A program made the position numbers and the translations under genes. The notes beneath the pieces were generated by a model. It had not been told where the DNA came from and searched no databases. It saw only the letters and a list, made by a program, of their open reading frames with translations. From an uncultured Angelakisella sp. (GTDB taxonomy: Bacteria > Bacillota > Clostridia > Oscillospirales > Ruminococcaceae), in contig CAJUFK010000028.1 in NCBI GenBank assembly GCA_910585535.1, forward strand, positions 1-30,593: a DNA stretch of 30,593 bases, read 5' to 3'. Positions 15,734 through 23,149 of this stretch are shown here, in pieces; position 1 is the first letter of the stretch, and the number at the start of each line of letters is the position of its first letter.

Positions 15734-16411
15734 ATGAAAATCGGAGTCATGTGCGCCACCGGCCAGGAGCTGGACCATCTGCTGAAAAAACTGGAGAACA
15801 AGGCTGTAGAGGAAAAGCTGATGCGCTCCTTTGTCACCGGGGAGTACGCCGGGGTAACCGTAGTCGCCGTGGTGGGCGGTGTTGGGAAGGTGAATGGGGC
15901 CATCACCGCCCAGGAACTCATCCAGGAGTTCGGGGTGGAGAAGCTGATTTTTACCGGCCTTGCCGGGGGACTGGATCCCACGGTAAAGATTGGGGATGTG
16001 GTCATTGGGGCGGAGATTCTCCACCACGACCTTGATATGAAGATCATGGAAAACGACCAGTTCCCCGGAATGCCCACCGACTTTTTCCCGGGGGATCCGG
16101 AGATGATGGAGCTTTGCCGGGGCCTGGGGGATAATCTCCGCTTTGGACGGATTGTCACCGGGGAGACCTTCGTCACCGCCAAGGAGCGGGACGGCATCAT
16201 CCAGCGGTTCCACCCCCAGTGCGTGGACATGGAGAGCGCCGCTGTGGCTCAGGTCTGCTGGTTCTTCCGGATCCCGTTGCTGGTGATCCGAGCCCTTTCG
16301 GACAACGCCGACGAGGAAGTGGAGGGGGCCTACACCGAAAACGGCCAGTGGACCTCGGTTTCTGCCGCCAGCGTGGTGTTCCGCCTCCTGGAGGCCCTGG
16401 GGAAAAAGTGA
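15734..16411 (+). CDS. mtnN: 5'-methylthioadenosine/S-adenosylhomocysteine nucleosidase
   Basis: 225-residue MTA/SAH nucleosidase, which removes adenine from methylthioadenosine and S-adenosylhomocysteine and so recycles methyl-transfer by-products. The catalytic and substrate residues line up with the E. coli enzyme: E12 near the N-terminus, VDMESAA with E167, and RALSDNAD with D190 as the general acid. GGVGKVNGAITAQELI and GLAGGLDPTVKIGDVV are typical phosphorylase-fold segments. Length is normal. Start ATG at 15734 follows AAAGGACGAG. Confidence 0.93.
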   Translation: MKIGVMCATGQELDHLLKKLENKAVEEKLMRSFVTGEYAGVTVVAVVGGVGKVNGAITAQELIQEFGVEKLIFTGLAGGLDPTVKIGDVVIGAEILHHDLDMKIMENDQFPGMPTDFFPGDPEMMELCRGLGDNLRFGRIVTGETFVTAKERDGIIQRFHPQCVDMESAAVAQVCWFFRIPLLVIRALSDNADEEVEGAYTENGQWTSVSAASVVFRLLEALGKK

Positions 16412-16452
16412 GGCCGGCATCCCGGCAGCTGTATTAGAAGGAAGGGAGCCCT

Positions 16453-16881
16453 ATGGAAAACGACAAGAAGCTCGTTCCAAAGCCCCGGCGATCCTATCCG
16501 GCCGTCATGCACATCTTGGCCCTTGGGTTGGTGACCTTTGTCAACTGCTTCGGCTTTCCGGTGTACAACTGGAACAAGGAGTGGCCCTTGGCCCTCACCG
16601 CCCTGTATCTTTTTTTGACCCCCTGTTACGCCGCTGCCGCCGGGGCATTTTTGGCGAAGCTGTTCCCAGGGAAGGGCCTCCGGTACATCGTCATTTTAAC
16701 AGGGGCACTGGCCTCTGTGGGGCTGGCGTGCCGGTTCTTCCTGGAGTTCGGGGAGGTGTCCAACACCTACAATTTTACCCTTCCAAATATCCTGTTCCAC
16801 CTCGCCGTATTCCTGGGGGTACTTCTGCTGTCGTGGTATCGTGCGGTAAAGCAGGAGCAGGCGGAGGGATCGCTTTCCTAA
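16453..16881 (+). CDS. Small multi-pass membrane protein (142 aa)
   Basis: Unrecognised family. A basic N-terminus (MENDKKLVPKPRRSY) leads into four predicted membrane helices, about residues 17-36, 45-68, 77-97 and 111-130, and a short acidic C-terminus. The positive N-terminal region suggests the N-terminus is in the cytoplasm. It starts at ATG 16453 after GAAGGGAG, 41 bases past mtnN, and ends just before a bidirectional terminator, so it is probably the last gene of the PHP-mtnN transcript. Confidence 0.7.
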   Translation: MENDKKLVPKPRRSYPAVMHILALGLVTFVNCFGFPVYNWNKEWPLALTALYLFLTPCYAAAAGAFLAKLFPGKGLRYIVILTGALASVGLACRFFLEFGEVSNTYNFTLPNILFHLAVFLGVLLLSWYRAVKQEQAEGSLS

Positions 16882-16885
16882 TTAT

Positions 16886-16933
16886 AAAAAGCAGGCAGGC
16901 AAAGATGAGACCATCTCCGCCTGCCTGTTTTTT
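16886..16933. terminator. Bidirectional terminator
   Basis: Perfect stem CAGGCAGGC/GCCTGCCTG (16892-16900, 16919-16927) with an inner AGATG/CATCT hairpin. T-run on the plus strand (16928-16933) and A-run before it (16886-16890), so it can stop transcripts from both flanking convergent genes. Confidence 0.88.
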
Positions 16934-17144
16934 ACAGCTCCTCCAGCTCTTTCAAAAGACGCTGGACGGTCTGACGGGGAACCCTGCCCCCAAACTTCGC
17001 CACAGCCTGGTTCAGGGTGAGCCCCAAGAACATCCCTGCCAATGGGTGGTTCAGGATGCCGGGAAACTCCCGGTTTACCAGGGCCCTGGCTCGGGGATCT
17101 CTGGCCAGCTCCCCCAGGGTGATCCCGCCCTTTCGGAGATCCAT
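16932..17144 (-). CDS. Small conserved-looking protein (70 aa)
   Basis: Starts at ATG 17144 behind a near-perfect ribosome site GGAGGTGATGG, which is the main reason to accept it. The 70-residue product is soluble, with LGELARDPRARALVNREF at residues about 10-27, a central hydrophobic AGMFLGLTLNQAVAKFGG (about 36-53) and a C-terminal helix (VQRLLKELEEL). It looks like a small helical protein, not a toxin or antitoxin I can name. It ends at the shared bidirectional terminator; no convincing promoter was found upstream. Confidence 0.65.
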   Translation of the reverse strand: MDLRKGGITLGELARDPRARALVNREFPGILNHPLAGMFLGLTLNQAVAKFGGRVPRQTVQRLLKELEEL

Positions 17145-17256
17145 GTTCCATCACCTCCAGGGTATTCTATGCGGGGACCCGGAACAAGGTACCCCCGCTA
17201 TCTGCCGGCTCTTTTGAAGGTCCGAAAAAGTTTTTAGAAAAAAATGAAAAAAGGTA

Positions 17257-17285
17257 TTGACTTTTGGGGAAAGGTCGGATATAAT
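17257..17285 (+). promoter_or_regulatory. Strong promoter of tRNA-Ala
   Basis: -35 TTGACT (17257-17262), 17-base spacer, -10 TATAAT (17280-17285), in an AT-rich tract 35 bases upstream of the tRNA. Confidence 0.9.
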
Positions 17286-17319
17286 AATTTTCGTTGTCAC
17301 GGAAGTGACAGCGCCAAAC

Positions 17320-17395
<76 letters not shown>

Positions 17396-17416
17396 TGGCA
17401 TGGCCGCCAAGGCCAA

Positions 17417-17447
17417 AGGCCCCCTCGTAAGAGGGGGCCTTACTTTT
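17417..17447 (+). terminator. tRNA-Ala terminator
   Basis: Perfect 10-base stem (17417-17426, 17431-17440) with GTAA loop, followed by TACTTTTG. Confidence 0.85.
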
Positions 17448-17506
17448 GTATAAAATATCTGTGATCGCCTGGAGTTTCCGGCGTCCAGAGTGTTTGTACC
17501 GGCAAC

Positions 17507-17541
17507 AAAGCCGCTTAAATCTAGCCGTTTAAGCGGCTTTT
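17507..17541 (+). terminator. Second terminator or attenuator before the DUF2589-like gene
   Basis: Perfect 13-base stem (17507-17519 with 17528-17540) followed by TTTT. It stands 37 bases before the next start codon with no visible promoter in between, so it either catches tRNA read-through or attenuates the downstream genes. Confidence 0.75.
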
Positions 17542-17577
17542 GCATTATTTCGATAAAAAGGCAGAAGGAGAATCGCA

Positions 17578-17805
17578 ATGGCGGATAAAAATATGGCGGA
17601 GCAGTTCCCAGAGGGCCAGGTGGAACCGCAGCTTGGCAAAGTAAACCTGGAAAGCTGCAAGGGGAAGATTGCCCTTGTCCCCATTCCCAACCTGGCAATG
17701 CAGGCAATAGACGTTGATTTTAGTATTGAGGTGCAGCCTGCGGCTATGCCATGGCTGGTCAAGAACCGAAGCGACGACCTGGACAGCACCGGAAAGCCGA
17801 AGTAA
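17578..17805 (+). CDS. Mini DUF2589-like protein (75 aa)
   Basis: Start ATG 17578 follows GAAGGAG. Residues about 29-51 (GKIALVPIPNLAMQAIDVDF and the next three) match the core beta-strand motif of DUF2589 proteins, which carry a L-V-P-x-P-x-L...V-D-F-x-x-x-V segment. Known members are usually much longer; here only about 28 residues precede the motif and about 24 follow it, so the gene is either a trimmed family member or a remnant. The next start lies 65 bases later, so it may share a transcript with the LysR regulator. Its function is unknown. Confidence 0.55.
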   Translation: MADKNMAEQFPEGQVEPQLGKVNLESCKGKIALVPIPNLAMQAIDVDFSIEVQPAAMPWLVKNRSDDLDSTGKPK

Positions 17806-17870
17806 AAAAATCGCCGCCAGTAGGGGTGGATCCTGCTTTCTCCGGCATCCATAGCAGAACAGGGGGCACT

Positions 17871-18785
17871 ATGTATCACAATCAGCTGGTCTATTTGGTG
17901 GAGGCGGTGCGGAAAAACAGCATCCGTAAAGCCGCAAGGTCTCTGGGGCTTTCTCAGCCCAGCCTCAGCGCCGCTATCATCGCCCTGGAAAAAGAGGTGG
18001 GGGTTCGGCTTTTAGTCCGCAGCAGCCGGGGCGTTTCGGTGACGCCGGAGGGCCGCCGCTTTGTGGCCCTGGCGGAAGACATCGTGGATAAATCCGCCGC
18101 CCTGTATGGCCTGTACTGTGGGAAGGAGGGCCGGCAGGTACAGGCCCTGACGGTGGCCACCAACCCCAGCCAGGTCACGGCCCGGGTCCTTCGCGAGCTG
18201 TCCCCGGAGTTTGCCCGGGACGAACTTCGGGTGACAGTCCTCAACTTTGCAGTGGAGGGATGTGTGGAAAGTGTCCGCTCCCTGGAAAGTGAGGTGGGGG
18301 TGGTGTTCATCACCAGCGGCTGCCACCGGAACTATATGCTGGCCTTCCAGGAGAGCCAGCTGGAATACCACCGCCTTTCTGTCCGGACCTGCTGCATTAA
18401 CCTGGGGCCGAAGAACCCCCTCTACCACCGGGATACCGTTACCCGTCAGGAGATCCTGGAGTTTCCTTTGGCCAGATTTGTGGAGGACGACCTCTCCTTT
18501 CTGGATTTCAGCGTGGTAACAGACGGGGTGGGCCTGAGCCACAACAAAAGAATCTTCTATTTCAACAGCGATTCTGCCATCCTCTCCTTTGTAGCCCAGA
18601 CAGACGCCTACAAGATCGGTTACTCTTGGTGCCGGGAGGACTATGAGCAGTTCGGGATCCGCTGCCTGGAGCTGGACCCGCCGCCGCTGCCCCTGGAATT
18701 GGGGTGGATCAAGCGAAAGGATCAGCAGCTGAGCCCTGTCGCCCTCCAGTTTGTGGAGACGCTGACCCGGCTGTTCGGAGCCTAA
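17871..18785 (+). CDS. LysR-family transcriptional regulator
   Basis: 304-residue regulator. The N-terminal winged helix-turn-helix (about residues 1-60) shows SIRKAARSLGLSQPSLSAAI and LVRSSRGVSVTPEGR, typical of LysR. The rest (about 90-300) is the effector-binding domain. The start ATG at 17871 follows AGGGGG; an in-frame ATG at 17751 would overlap the preceding gene. LysR genes commonly lie divergent from their targets, but here the regulator is convergent with the adjacent membrane protein-amidase operon, which is its most likely target only by closeness. Effector unknown. Confidence 0.9.
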   Translation: MYHNQLVYLVEAVRKNSIRKAARSLGLSQPSLSAAIIALEKEVGVRLLVRSSRGVSVTPEGRRFVALAEDIVDKSAALYGLYCGKEGRQVQALTVATNPSQVTARVLRELSPEFARDELRVTVLNFAVEGCVESVRSLESEVGVVFITSGCHRNYMLAFQESQLEYHRLSVRTCCINLGPKNPLYHRDTVTRQEILEFPLARFVEDDLSFLDFSVVTDGVGLSHNKRIFYFNSDSAILSFVAQTDAYKIGYSWCREDYEQFGIRCLELDPPPLPLELGWIKRKDQQLSPVALQFVETLTRLFGA

Positions 18786-18788
18786 GAA

Positions 18789-18831
18789 ACGCCGCGCCCG
18801 GCTGAGAAATACCGGGCGCGGCGTCCTTTAT
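18789..18831 (+). terminator. Terminator after the LysR gene
   Basis: Perfect 13-base GC-rich stem (18789-18801 with 18812-18824), 10-base loop, then the weak T-tract CCTTTATG. It sits between convergent genes. Confidence 0.75.
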
Positions 18832-18843
18832 GTAACAGGAAGG

Positions 18844-19107
18844 TTATTTGTAGTAGCCGTATTCCTCCGCCATCTGTTGGGTCTGGGCGGACATATAGGC
18901 GTTGTAAAAGTGGCTGGCGTTGTCAAACCGATCCGGGGCCATCCGCTCCAAAATGGACCGAAGGGAGACGAAGCGGTCAAAATCCACCTTTACCTGGAGA
19001 TCCCCCGCCTTGGCGATGCAGTCCGCCTTGGAGATGGGGAAGAAGATACCCGCTTTTGCTACCGCCTTCATCATAAAATGAGGTTCGCTGGTAAAGTTTT
19101 TTTCCAT
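18844..19107 (-). CDS. Hypothetical protein of the amidase operon (87 aa)
   Basis: No family recognised. Starts at ATG 19107 behind AAAGGAG, 18 bases past the amidase stop, so it is clearly a member of that operon. Soluble, mostly helical, with a conserved-looking core (ISKADCIAKAGDLQVKVDF, about 25-43) and an aromatic end (HFYNAYMSAQ...EEYGYYK). One cysteine. Size and place suggest a small accessory or assembly partner of the amidase or membrane protein, but that is inference. Confidence 0.65.
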   Translation of the reverse strand: MEKNFTSEPHFMMKAVAKAGIFFPISKADCIAKAGDLQVKVDFDRFVSLRSILERMAPDRFDNASHFYNAYMSAQTQQMAEEYGYYK

Positions 19108-19125
19108 TTGTCTGCTCCTTTCCTG

Positions 19126-20016
19126 TTACTTCTGATAGACGGTGTAGTCTTCGTACCCTAAGCCCTGGCCGCCCTGGCCGGGGCAGGAGGCGCCCCGGTG
19201 GGAGGATTCCCACACACGGTTGACGCCGCAGGCCTGTATCCCGGTGGCATCCGCCGCCAAGGGGGAGATGTCCGCCCGAAGCATCCATTCGATGCCCACC
19301 GGCGCCTCGGCGATGATGTTGCCGTTGGTGTCCACGATCATGGAGTCCCCGCAGTAGACAAAGGCTTCATCCATCCCCACCGAGTTCACCGCCAGGACAT
19401 GGACGTTGTTAAAGTAAGCTCCGGCCCGGTTGCTCAGCTTCCAGTATTCCTCATAGGGGCCCATCCAGTGGGAGACATGGAGGATAACGTTGGCCCCGTT
19501 ATGAACCGCCTCCCGCCAGATCTCCTGGTAGTTGGAATCGGCGCAGATGATGACGGCTAGGCGGGACCCCTTGGGGCCCTGGCAGACGCCGCAGGAATGG
19601 CCGGGGGCGGTAGGTTCCCAGGGGAGCCAGGGGTTCATCTTGACATACCGGTGGACGATCTCCCCTTCGTCGTTGATGATAATGGCGGTGTTTTCGATGA
19701 AGCCGCCATTTTCCGGCTTGATCCAGGGATCAAAGACCCCCCAGACCCCCAGCTCCCTGCACTTGGCCTGGACCCGGCGGATGGGCTCGGAGTCCATCTT
19801 CAGGGCGACCTTAATCCAAAGGTTGGGACACATCCCCTGGAAGCAGCACTCCGGAAAAACGATCATGTCGATGCCGGGGAAGCCGGTGACCGCCCGGTCC
19901 ATAAACTCCAGGATGCGGTCGGTGTTGTAGTCCACGTCCTCCATGGTTTTGGCGCTTTTGGGGGCGAATTGGACCAACACTGCGCTGAGGACGCCATTGC
20001 CGATTTCGGTACCCAT
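19126..20016 (-). CDS. Carbon-nitrogen hydrolase (nitrilase superfamily; formamidase/aliphatic-amidase-like)
   Basis: 296-residue nitrilase-superfamily enzyme with the catalytic Glu-Lys-Cys set: E56 in VFPECCFQG, K126 in RYVKMNPW and C158 in VIICADSNY, plus E134 in PWEPTAPG at the place of the extra glutamate of amidases and formamidases. The gly-val-phe segment GVWGVFDPW and HVSHWMGPYEEYW also resemble AmiF/AmiE. It probably hydrolyses a small amide to ammonia and an acid. It is shorter than typical AmiE or AmiF (about 330-345), ending soon after the core fold, so the substrate is open. Start ATG 20016 follows AAAGGAGA. Confidence 0.85.
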   Translation of the reverse strand: MGTEIGNGVLSAVLVQFAPKSAKTMEDVDYNTDRILEFMDRAVTGFPGIDMIVFPECCFQGMCPNLWIKVALKMDSEPIRRVQAKCRELGVWGVFDPWIKPENGGFIENTAIIINDEGEIVHRYVKMNPWLPWEPTAPGHSCGVCQGPKGSRLAVIICADSNYQEIWREAVHNGANVILHVSHWMGPYEEYWKLSNRAGAYFNNVHVLAVNSVGMDEAFVYCGDSMIVDTNGNIIAEAPVGIEWMLRADISPLAADATGIQACGVNRVWESSHRGASCPGQGGQGLGYEDYTVYQK

Positions 20017-20029
20017 AAACAGTCTCCTT

Positions 20030-20533
20030 TCATTTGGCGGCGTTTGCCGCTGCTTTTTTGGTAAAGAACTGAAGGATCAGGTAGGAACCGCCTACCATCA
20101 CCGTTCCGCCGATGACAAAGACCAGCATAGAGGGAAGGGTATTCTCCACCAGTGTCTCCATATTGATGGTGGCGATGGTCAGAAATCCAAACGCAACGTT
20201 GTTGCAGATCCAGGGGAGGACAGGCCCGCAGACGATCATGAAAAAAACGATGAGGGTCAGGGGGATGGCTACGGCAGGGAGCGCGCCCAGGGCAGGGGCA
20301 AGGATCCCCATAGACACCACCAGCAGCCAGGCGGCAAAGAGACCGAACAGCCCGCCAAAGAGCAGTTCTTTCCAACGGCGGATGTCGGCCCCCAGCAGAA
20401 AGAAAAAGATATTGGCAAAGAATACCGTCCATCCGTGGCCAATACCGAGAACAATAAGGGTGAGGTTTACCACCATCACCCAGGCTGCAATGCTGGAGAG
20501 CAGCACGACCTCGCCTTTAGACATTTTTTTCAT
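20030..20533 (-). CDS. Multi-pass membrane protein of the amidase operon (167 aa)
   Basis: First gene of the operon. Hydrophobic protein with about six membrane helices, including WVMVVNLTLIVLGI, the FANIFFFLLGAD region, LFAAWLLVVSMGIL, PLTLIVFFMIVCGPVLPW and SMLVFVIGGTVMVGG, and a short basic-and-alanine C-terminus. The size is that of small permeases such as AmiS/UreI amide or urea channels, and it has some likeness to DUF1097-type proteins, but I cannot assign either. Being next to an amidase suggests uptake of the substrate or release of a product. Start ATG 20533 follows AAAGGAG. Confidence 0.65.
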   Translation of the reverse strand: MKKMSKGEVVLLSSIAAWVMVVNLTLIVLGIGHGWTVFFANIFFFLLGADIRRWKELLFGGLFGLFAAWLLVVSMGILAPALGALPAVAIPLTLIVFFMIVCGPVLPWICNNVAFGFLTIATINMETLVENTLPSMLVFVIGGTVMVGGSYLILQFFTKKAAANAAK

Positions 20534-20570
20534 CTCTTCGCTCCTTTCTTCACAGGGGATTCCGTTACCT

Positions 20571-20645
20571 GGCCCGGCTTGGGGCTCCTTGCCGGCGGGC
20601 CAACCTCTTTGTGTCTATTTAACCAAAAATTTTCCCAAATTTCAA
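20571..20645 (-). promoter_or_regulatory. Promoter and leader hairpin of the amidase operon
   Basis: Minus strand: -35 TTGAAA (20640-20645), 17-base spacer, weak -10 TTAAAT (20617-20622). In the leader a GC-rich hairpin pairs GGCCCG with CGGGCC (20571-20576, 20596-20601). The AT-rich stretch just upstream (20623-20670) would be the natural site for a LysR regulator. Confidence 0.45.
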
Positions 20646-20743
20646 TTTATATTTTCATACAATACCTGGGAGATAGGGAGCGCCTATCACTACAAAGCCC
20701 GAGCCATTTGCCCTTGGAGAAAAATCTCACCCTTTCCGCCTCC

Positions 20744-20778
20744 TCCGACAAGATGTCCCTTCCTGCCGGGCTTATACT
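20744..20778 (+). promoter_or_regulatory. Candidate promoter of spoIIGA-sigE
   Basis: -10 TATACT (20773-20778) with no normal -35 at 17 bases. About 21 bases upstream lies TCCGACA (20744-20750), one mismatch from an inverted Spo0A box. The known spoIIG promoter of B. subtilis also has an over-long spacer and depends on Spo0A, so the layout is similar, but the match is weak. Confidence 0.4.
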
Positions 20779-20851
20779 AGATCCTGGAAGCTCAAAAAAG
20801 CCGGCGGAAAATCCAAAGCTGCTGCCGGAGCAAAGGGAAGGGGTCTTGGCG

Positions 20852-21760
20852 TTGGAATATGTGATCTATGGGGATGTGCTGGTGGCGGTGAACTTTATCA
20901 TCGACCTGGTCATTCTCCGGCTTTGCCAGCCGCTTACCGGGATCCGCCAAAAGGGGCTTCGGCCCTACCTGGCCGCGGCGGCGGGGGGACTTTGCTCTAT
21001 GGTCATCTTTTTTCCGGCAAGTTCTCTTTGGGTGGATCTGTTCATCCGCCTGGGGTTTTCCTTTATCGTTGTGTCTATCGCCTATGGCCGCCAGAAGCCA
21101 AAGGTGTTCCTGCGTCTTTTAGGGGTATTTTACGCAGTTAGCTTTTTGGTGGCGGGAGTGGTCCTGGGCCTGTGGTTCCTTTTTCCCAGGGGAGGATGCG
21201 CTTACCGAAACGGAATGATCTATCTGGATCTGGATCCGCTTCTCCTCATCGGCTCGGTGGCGGCGGCGTACCTTTTTGTCCGCCTGTTTGAGGGGATCTT
21301 CCATTGGGGCCGGGGGATGGGGGAGCGCTACCTTTTTTCTGCCCAGCGGGGGGAGAGGACCGTTGTTTTTACCGCCTTGGCGGACACCGGAAACCGCCTT
21401 ACCGAGCCCTTCTCCGGTCTGCCCATGGTGGTGCTGGAAGAGGGCAAGGGCCGGGAACTCCTCACCCCGGAGGAATGCCGGTGGCTGGAAAGCGGCATGA
21501 CCTCCGGGGAGCCGCCCCCGGGGCTGCGCTTGGCGCCTTACCGGACCATCAGCGGGAAGGGGCTGCTGGCGGCCTTCCGGCCCCAGAGCCTCCGAGCCAG
21601 GGTGGGTGACCGCTGGGTGGAGACAGACGGTTACCTGGCTCTTATGCCGGAAAAAAAGGGGCCCGAAGGCTGCGACGGAGTTTTTCATCCCAGGATGATC
21701 CAGCTGGCGGCGGAGGACGCCGGAGAGAGAAAAGGGGGAACGATCCATGCGGGAAATTAA
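20852..21760 (+). CDS. spoIIGA: Pro-sigma-E processing peptidase SpoIIGA
   Basis: 302-residue membrane-bound aspartic protease that cleaves the pro-sequence of sigma-E in the mother cell after asymmetric division. The N-terminal half has about five membrane helices (VNFIIDLVILRL, YLAAAAGGLCSMVIFFPA, GFSFIVVSIAYG and others). The C-terminal half has the protease motif ALADTGNRLTEPFSG with catalytic D178. No ATG fits: GGGAAGGGG lies 8 bases before TTG 20852, giving a start in LEYVIYGD; TTG 20846 is an alternative. A long open frame extends upstream but has no protein character. Its 3' end overlaps sigE by 14 bases. Confidence 0.92.
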   Translation: MEYVIYGDVLVAVNFIIDLVILRLCQPLTGIRQKGLRPYLAAAAGGLCSMVIFFPASSLWVDLFIRLGFSFIVVSIAYGRQKPKVFLRLLGVFYAVSFLVAGVVLGLWFLFPRGGCAYRNGMIYLDLDPLLLIGSVAAAYLFVRLFEGIFHWGRGMGERYLFSAQRGERTVVFTALADTGNRLTEPFSGLPMVVLEEGKGRELLTPEECRWLESGMTSGEPPPGLRLAPYRTISGKGLLAAFRPQSLRARVGDRWVETDGYLALMPEKKGPEGCDGVFHPRMIQLAAEDAGERKGGTIHAGN

Positions 21761-22472
21761 GAAGTGGTGGGGGAAGGGGCTGTTCCGCCGCCTGATGTGT
21801 CTCCTTTTGGGGGAGAAGGATAACGGGGTCTTTTACATCAACGGCCCGGAGACCCTTCCTGCGCCCCTCAGCCGGGAGGAGGAGGAAAAGGTCTTTACCC
21901 TTCTGGAAAGCGACACCGCCAAGGCCCGGGAGGAACTGATCGTCCACAATCTGCGCCTGGTGGTGTACATTGCCCGGAAGTTTGAGTCCACCGGAGTGGG
22001 TATTGAGGACCTGATCTCCATCGGGACCATCGGGCTCATCAAGGCGGTGAATACCTTCTGCCCCGCCCGGAATATCAAGCTGGCGACATACGCCAGCCGC
22101 TGCATCGAAAACGAGATCCTCATGTATCTGCGAAAGTTCCAGAACCTCAAGAACGAGGTCTCCATCGACGAGCCCCTCAACGTGGACTGGGACGGCAACG
22201 AGCTGCTTCTCTCCGACATCCTGGGCACCGAAAACGACACGGTGAACCGGGTCATCGAGCAGGACGTAGAGCGGAGCATTATCCGGGAGGCGGTGAGCCG
22301 CCTGGAGGGCCGGGAACGCACCATTATGGAGCTGCGATTCGGCCTTGGGGGACAGGAGGAAAAGACCCAGAAGGAGGTGGCTGACCTTATCGGCATCTCC
22401 CAGTCCTATATCTCCCGGCTGGAGAAAAAGATCATCAAGGGACTGCGAAGGGATCTGGAAAAGGTCTACTAA
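21747..22472 (+). CDS. sigE: RNA polymerase sporulation sigma factor SigE
   Basis: 241-residue pro-sigma-E, the first mother-cell sigma factor. The N-terminus is the membrane-associated pro-sequence (residues about 1-27: basic residues, WW, then LMCLLL), followed by VFYINGPETLPAPLS, which aligns with the B. subtilis cleavage region. Region 2 shows IVHNLRLVVYIARKF, EDLISIGTIGLIKAV and ATYASRCIENEILMYLR. Region 4 shows MELRFGLGG and KEVADLIGISQSYISRLE. Start ATG 21747 follows AAAAGGGGGAA inside the end of spoIIGA, so protease and substrate are translationally coupled. Confidence 0.97.
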   Translation: MREIKKWWGKGLFRRLMCLLLGEKDNGVFYINGPETLPAPLSREEEEKVFTLLESDTAKAREELIVHNLRLVVYIARKFESTGVGIEDLISIGTIGLIKAVNTFCPARNIKLATYASRCIENEILMYLRKFQNLKNEVSIDEPLNVDWDGNELLLSDILGTENDTVNRVIEQDVERSIIREAVSRLEGRERTIMELRFGLGGQEEKTQKEVADLIGISQSYISRLEKKIIKGLRRDLEKVY

Positions 22473-22475
22473 AAG

Positions 22476-22507
22476 GCGGCCGTTTCCCAAAAAGGGGGAG
22501 CGGCCGC
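22476..22507. terminator. GC hairpin between convergent sigE and a membrane gene
   Basis: Stem GCGGCCG/CGGCCGC (22476-22482, 22501-22507) enclosing TTTCCC/GGGGGA. No T-run on either strand, so termination is uncertain. Confidence 0.4.
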
Positions 22508-22516
22508 TTCGCCCTG

Positions 22517-22933
22517 TTACATCCTGCGCTGATAGTAGCCCATCAAAGCCAGTTCCAGGAAGGTCTTGCCCAGGAAGATGCCCACAGCGGTCAGGGTGAG
22601 CCACAAGGGCCCGTCCGCAAGGATGGAGACCCAGGCTGCAGCGATGACCACCCACTGGAGGACCAGCCCGGACATCGCCTGGGCCCGGCAGCGGATGACG
22701 GCGTTCCGCTCGTCCTTGGCGTCTATCTCGTCCTGGCGTAGCTGCCGGGGATGGGTCTCCTGGTAGCGGCAGAGGGCGAACCTTGCCGTCCCCAGGCCGA
22801 AGGCCCCGCTGCCCAGGCCGCAAAGAAGCCCCTCCGTTAAGGGAGAAAGCCCCTCCCGGAGCAGAAGGGTTCCGGCCAGCAGCAGAAGTCCGCAGAGACC
22901 CAGCCCCAAAAACAGTACCGTCTTTTTTCTCAT
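22517..22933 (-). CDS. Membrane protein paired with an XRE regulator (138 aa)
   Basis: Four membrane helices (about residues 5-24, 31-52, 84-104 and 109-130) in two pairs, separated by a charged loop with DEIDAKDERNAVIRCRAQAM (about 68-87). The D-E-R-N-x-x-I-R-x-x-A pattern before the third helix is typical of DUF2178-like proteins that are encoded next to small XRE regulators. Function unknown. ATG 22933 overlaps the regulator stop (ATGA), so the two are translated together. Confidence 0.75.
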   Translation of the reverse strand: MRKKTVLFLGLGLCGLLLLAGTLLLREGLSPLTEGLLCGLGSGAFGLGTARFALCRYQETHPRQLRQDEIDAKDERNAVIRCRAQAMSGLVLQWVVIAAAWVSILADGPLWLTLTAVGIFLGKTFLELALMGYYQRRM

Positions 22934-23133
22934 AGCGCATCCTCCTCGTAGATAAAAATATCCTCGATCTGCAAACCAAAATACCGGGCCAGCTTAAAGG
23001 CCAGAAGGATGGAGGGATTGTACCTTCCGTTTTCTAAGGAGCCAATGGTCTGCCGGGAGACCTCCAGGTCATTGGCCAGTTCCTCCTGCCGGATGCCTCT
23101 GGCCTTGCGGAGTTCCTCCAGGCGGTTTTTCAT
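22930..23133 (-). CDS. XRE-family helix-turn-helix regulator (67 aa)
   Basis: Short Cro/C1-type DNA-binding protein: MKNRLEELRKARG, then the helix-turn-helix QEELANDLEVSRQTIGSLEN (about 16-35), then GRYNPSILLAFKLARYF and the acidic FIYEEDAL end. It is made of the DNA-binding domain only. Such regulators usually control the membrane partner gene they overlap. The start ATG 23133 follows GGAAGGAGG. A perfect palindrome lies between its start and its -10, suggesting that it represses its own operon. Confidence 0.93.
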   Translation of the reverse strand: MKNRLEELRKARGIRQEELANDLEVSRQTIGSLENGRYNPSILLAFKLARYFGLQIEDIFIYEEDAL

Positions 23134-23149
23134 ACCGTGTCCTCCTTCC

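Noticed and set aside
19943..20851. Upstream in-frame extension of spoIIGA (605 codons in total)
   Set aside because: It would cover the amidase operon on the other strand and the spoIIG promoter region; SpoIIGA homology starts at about 20852.
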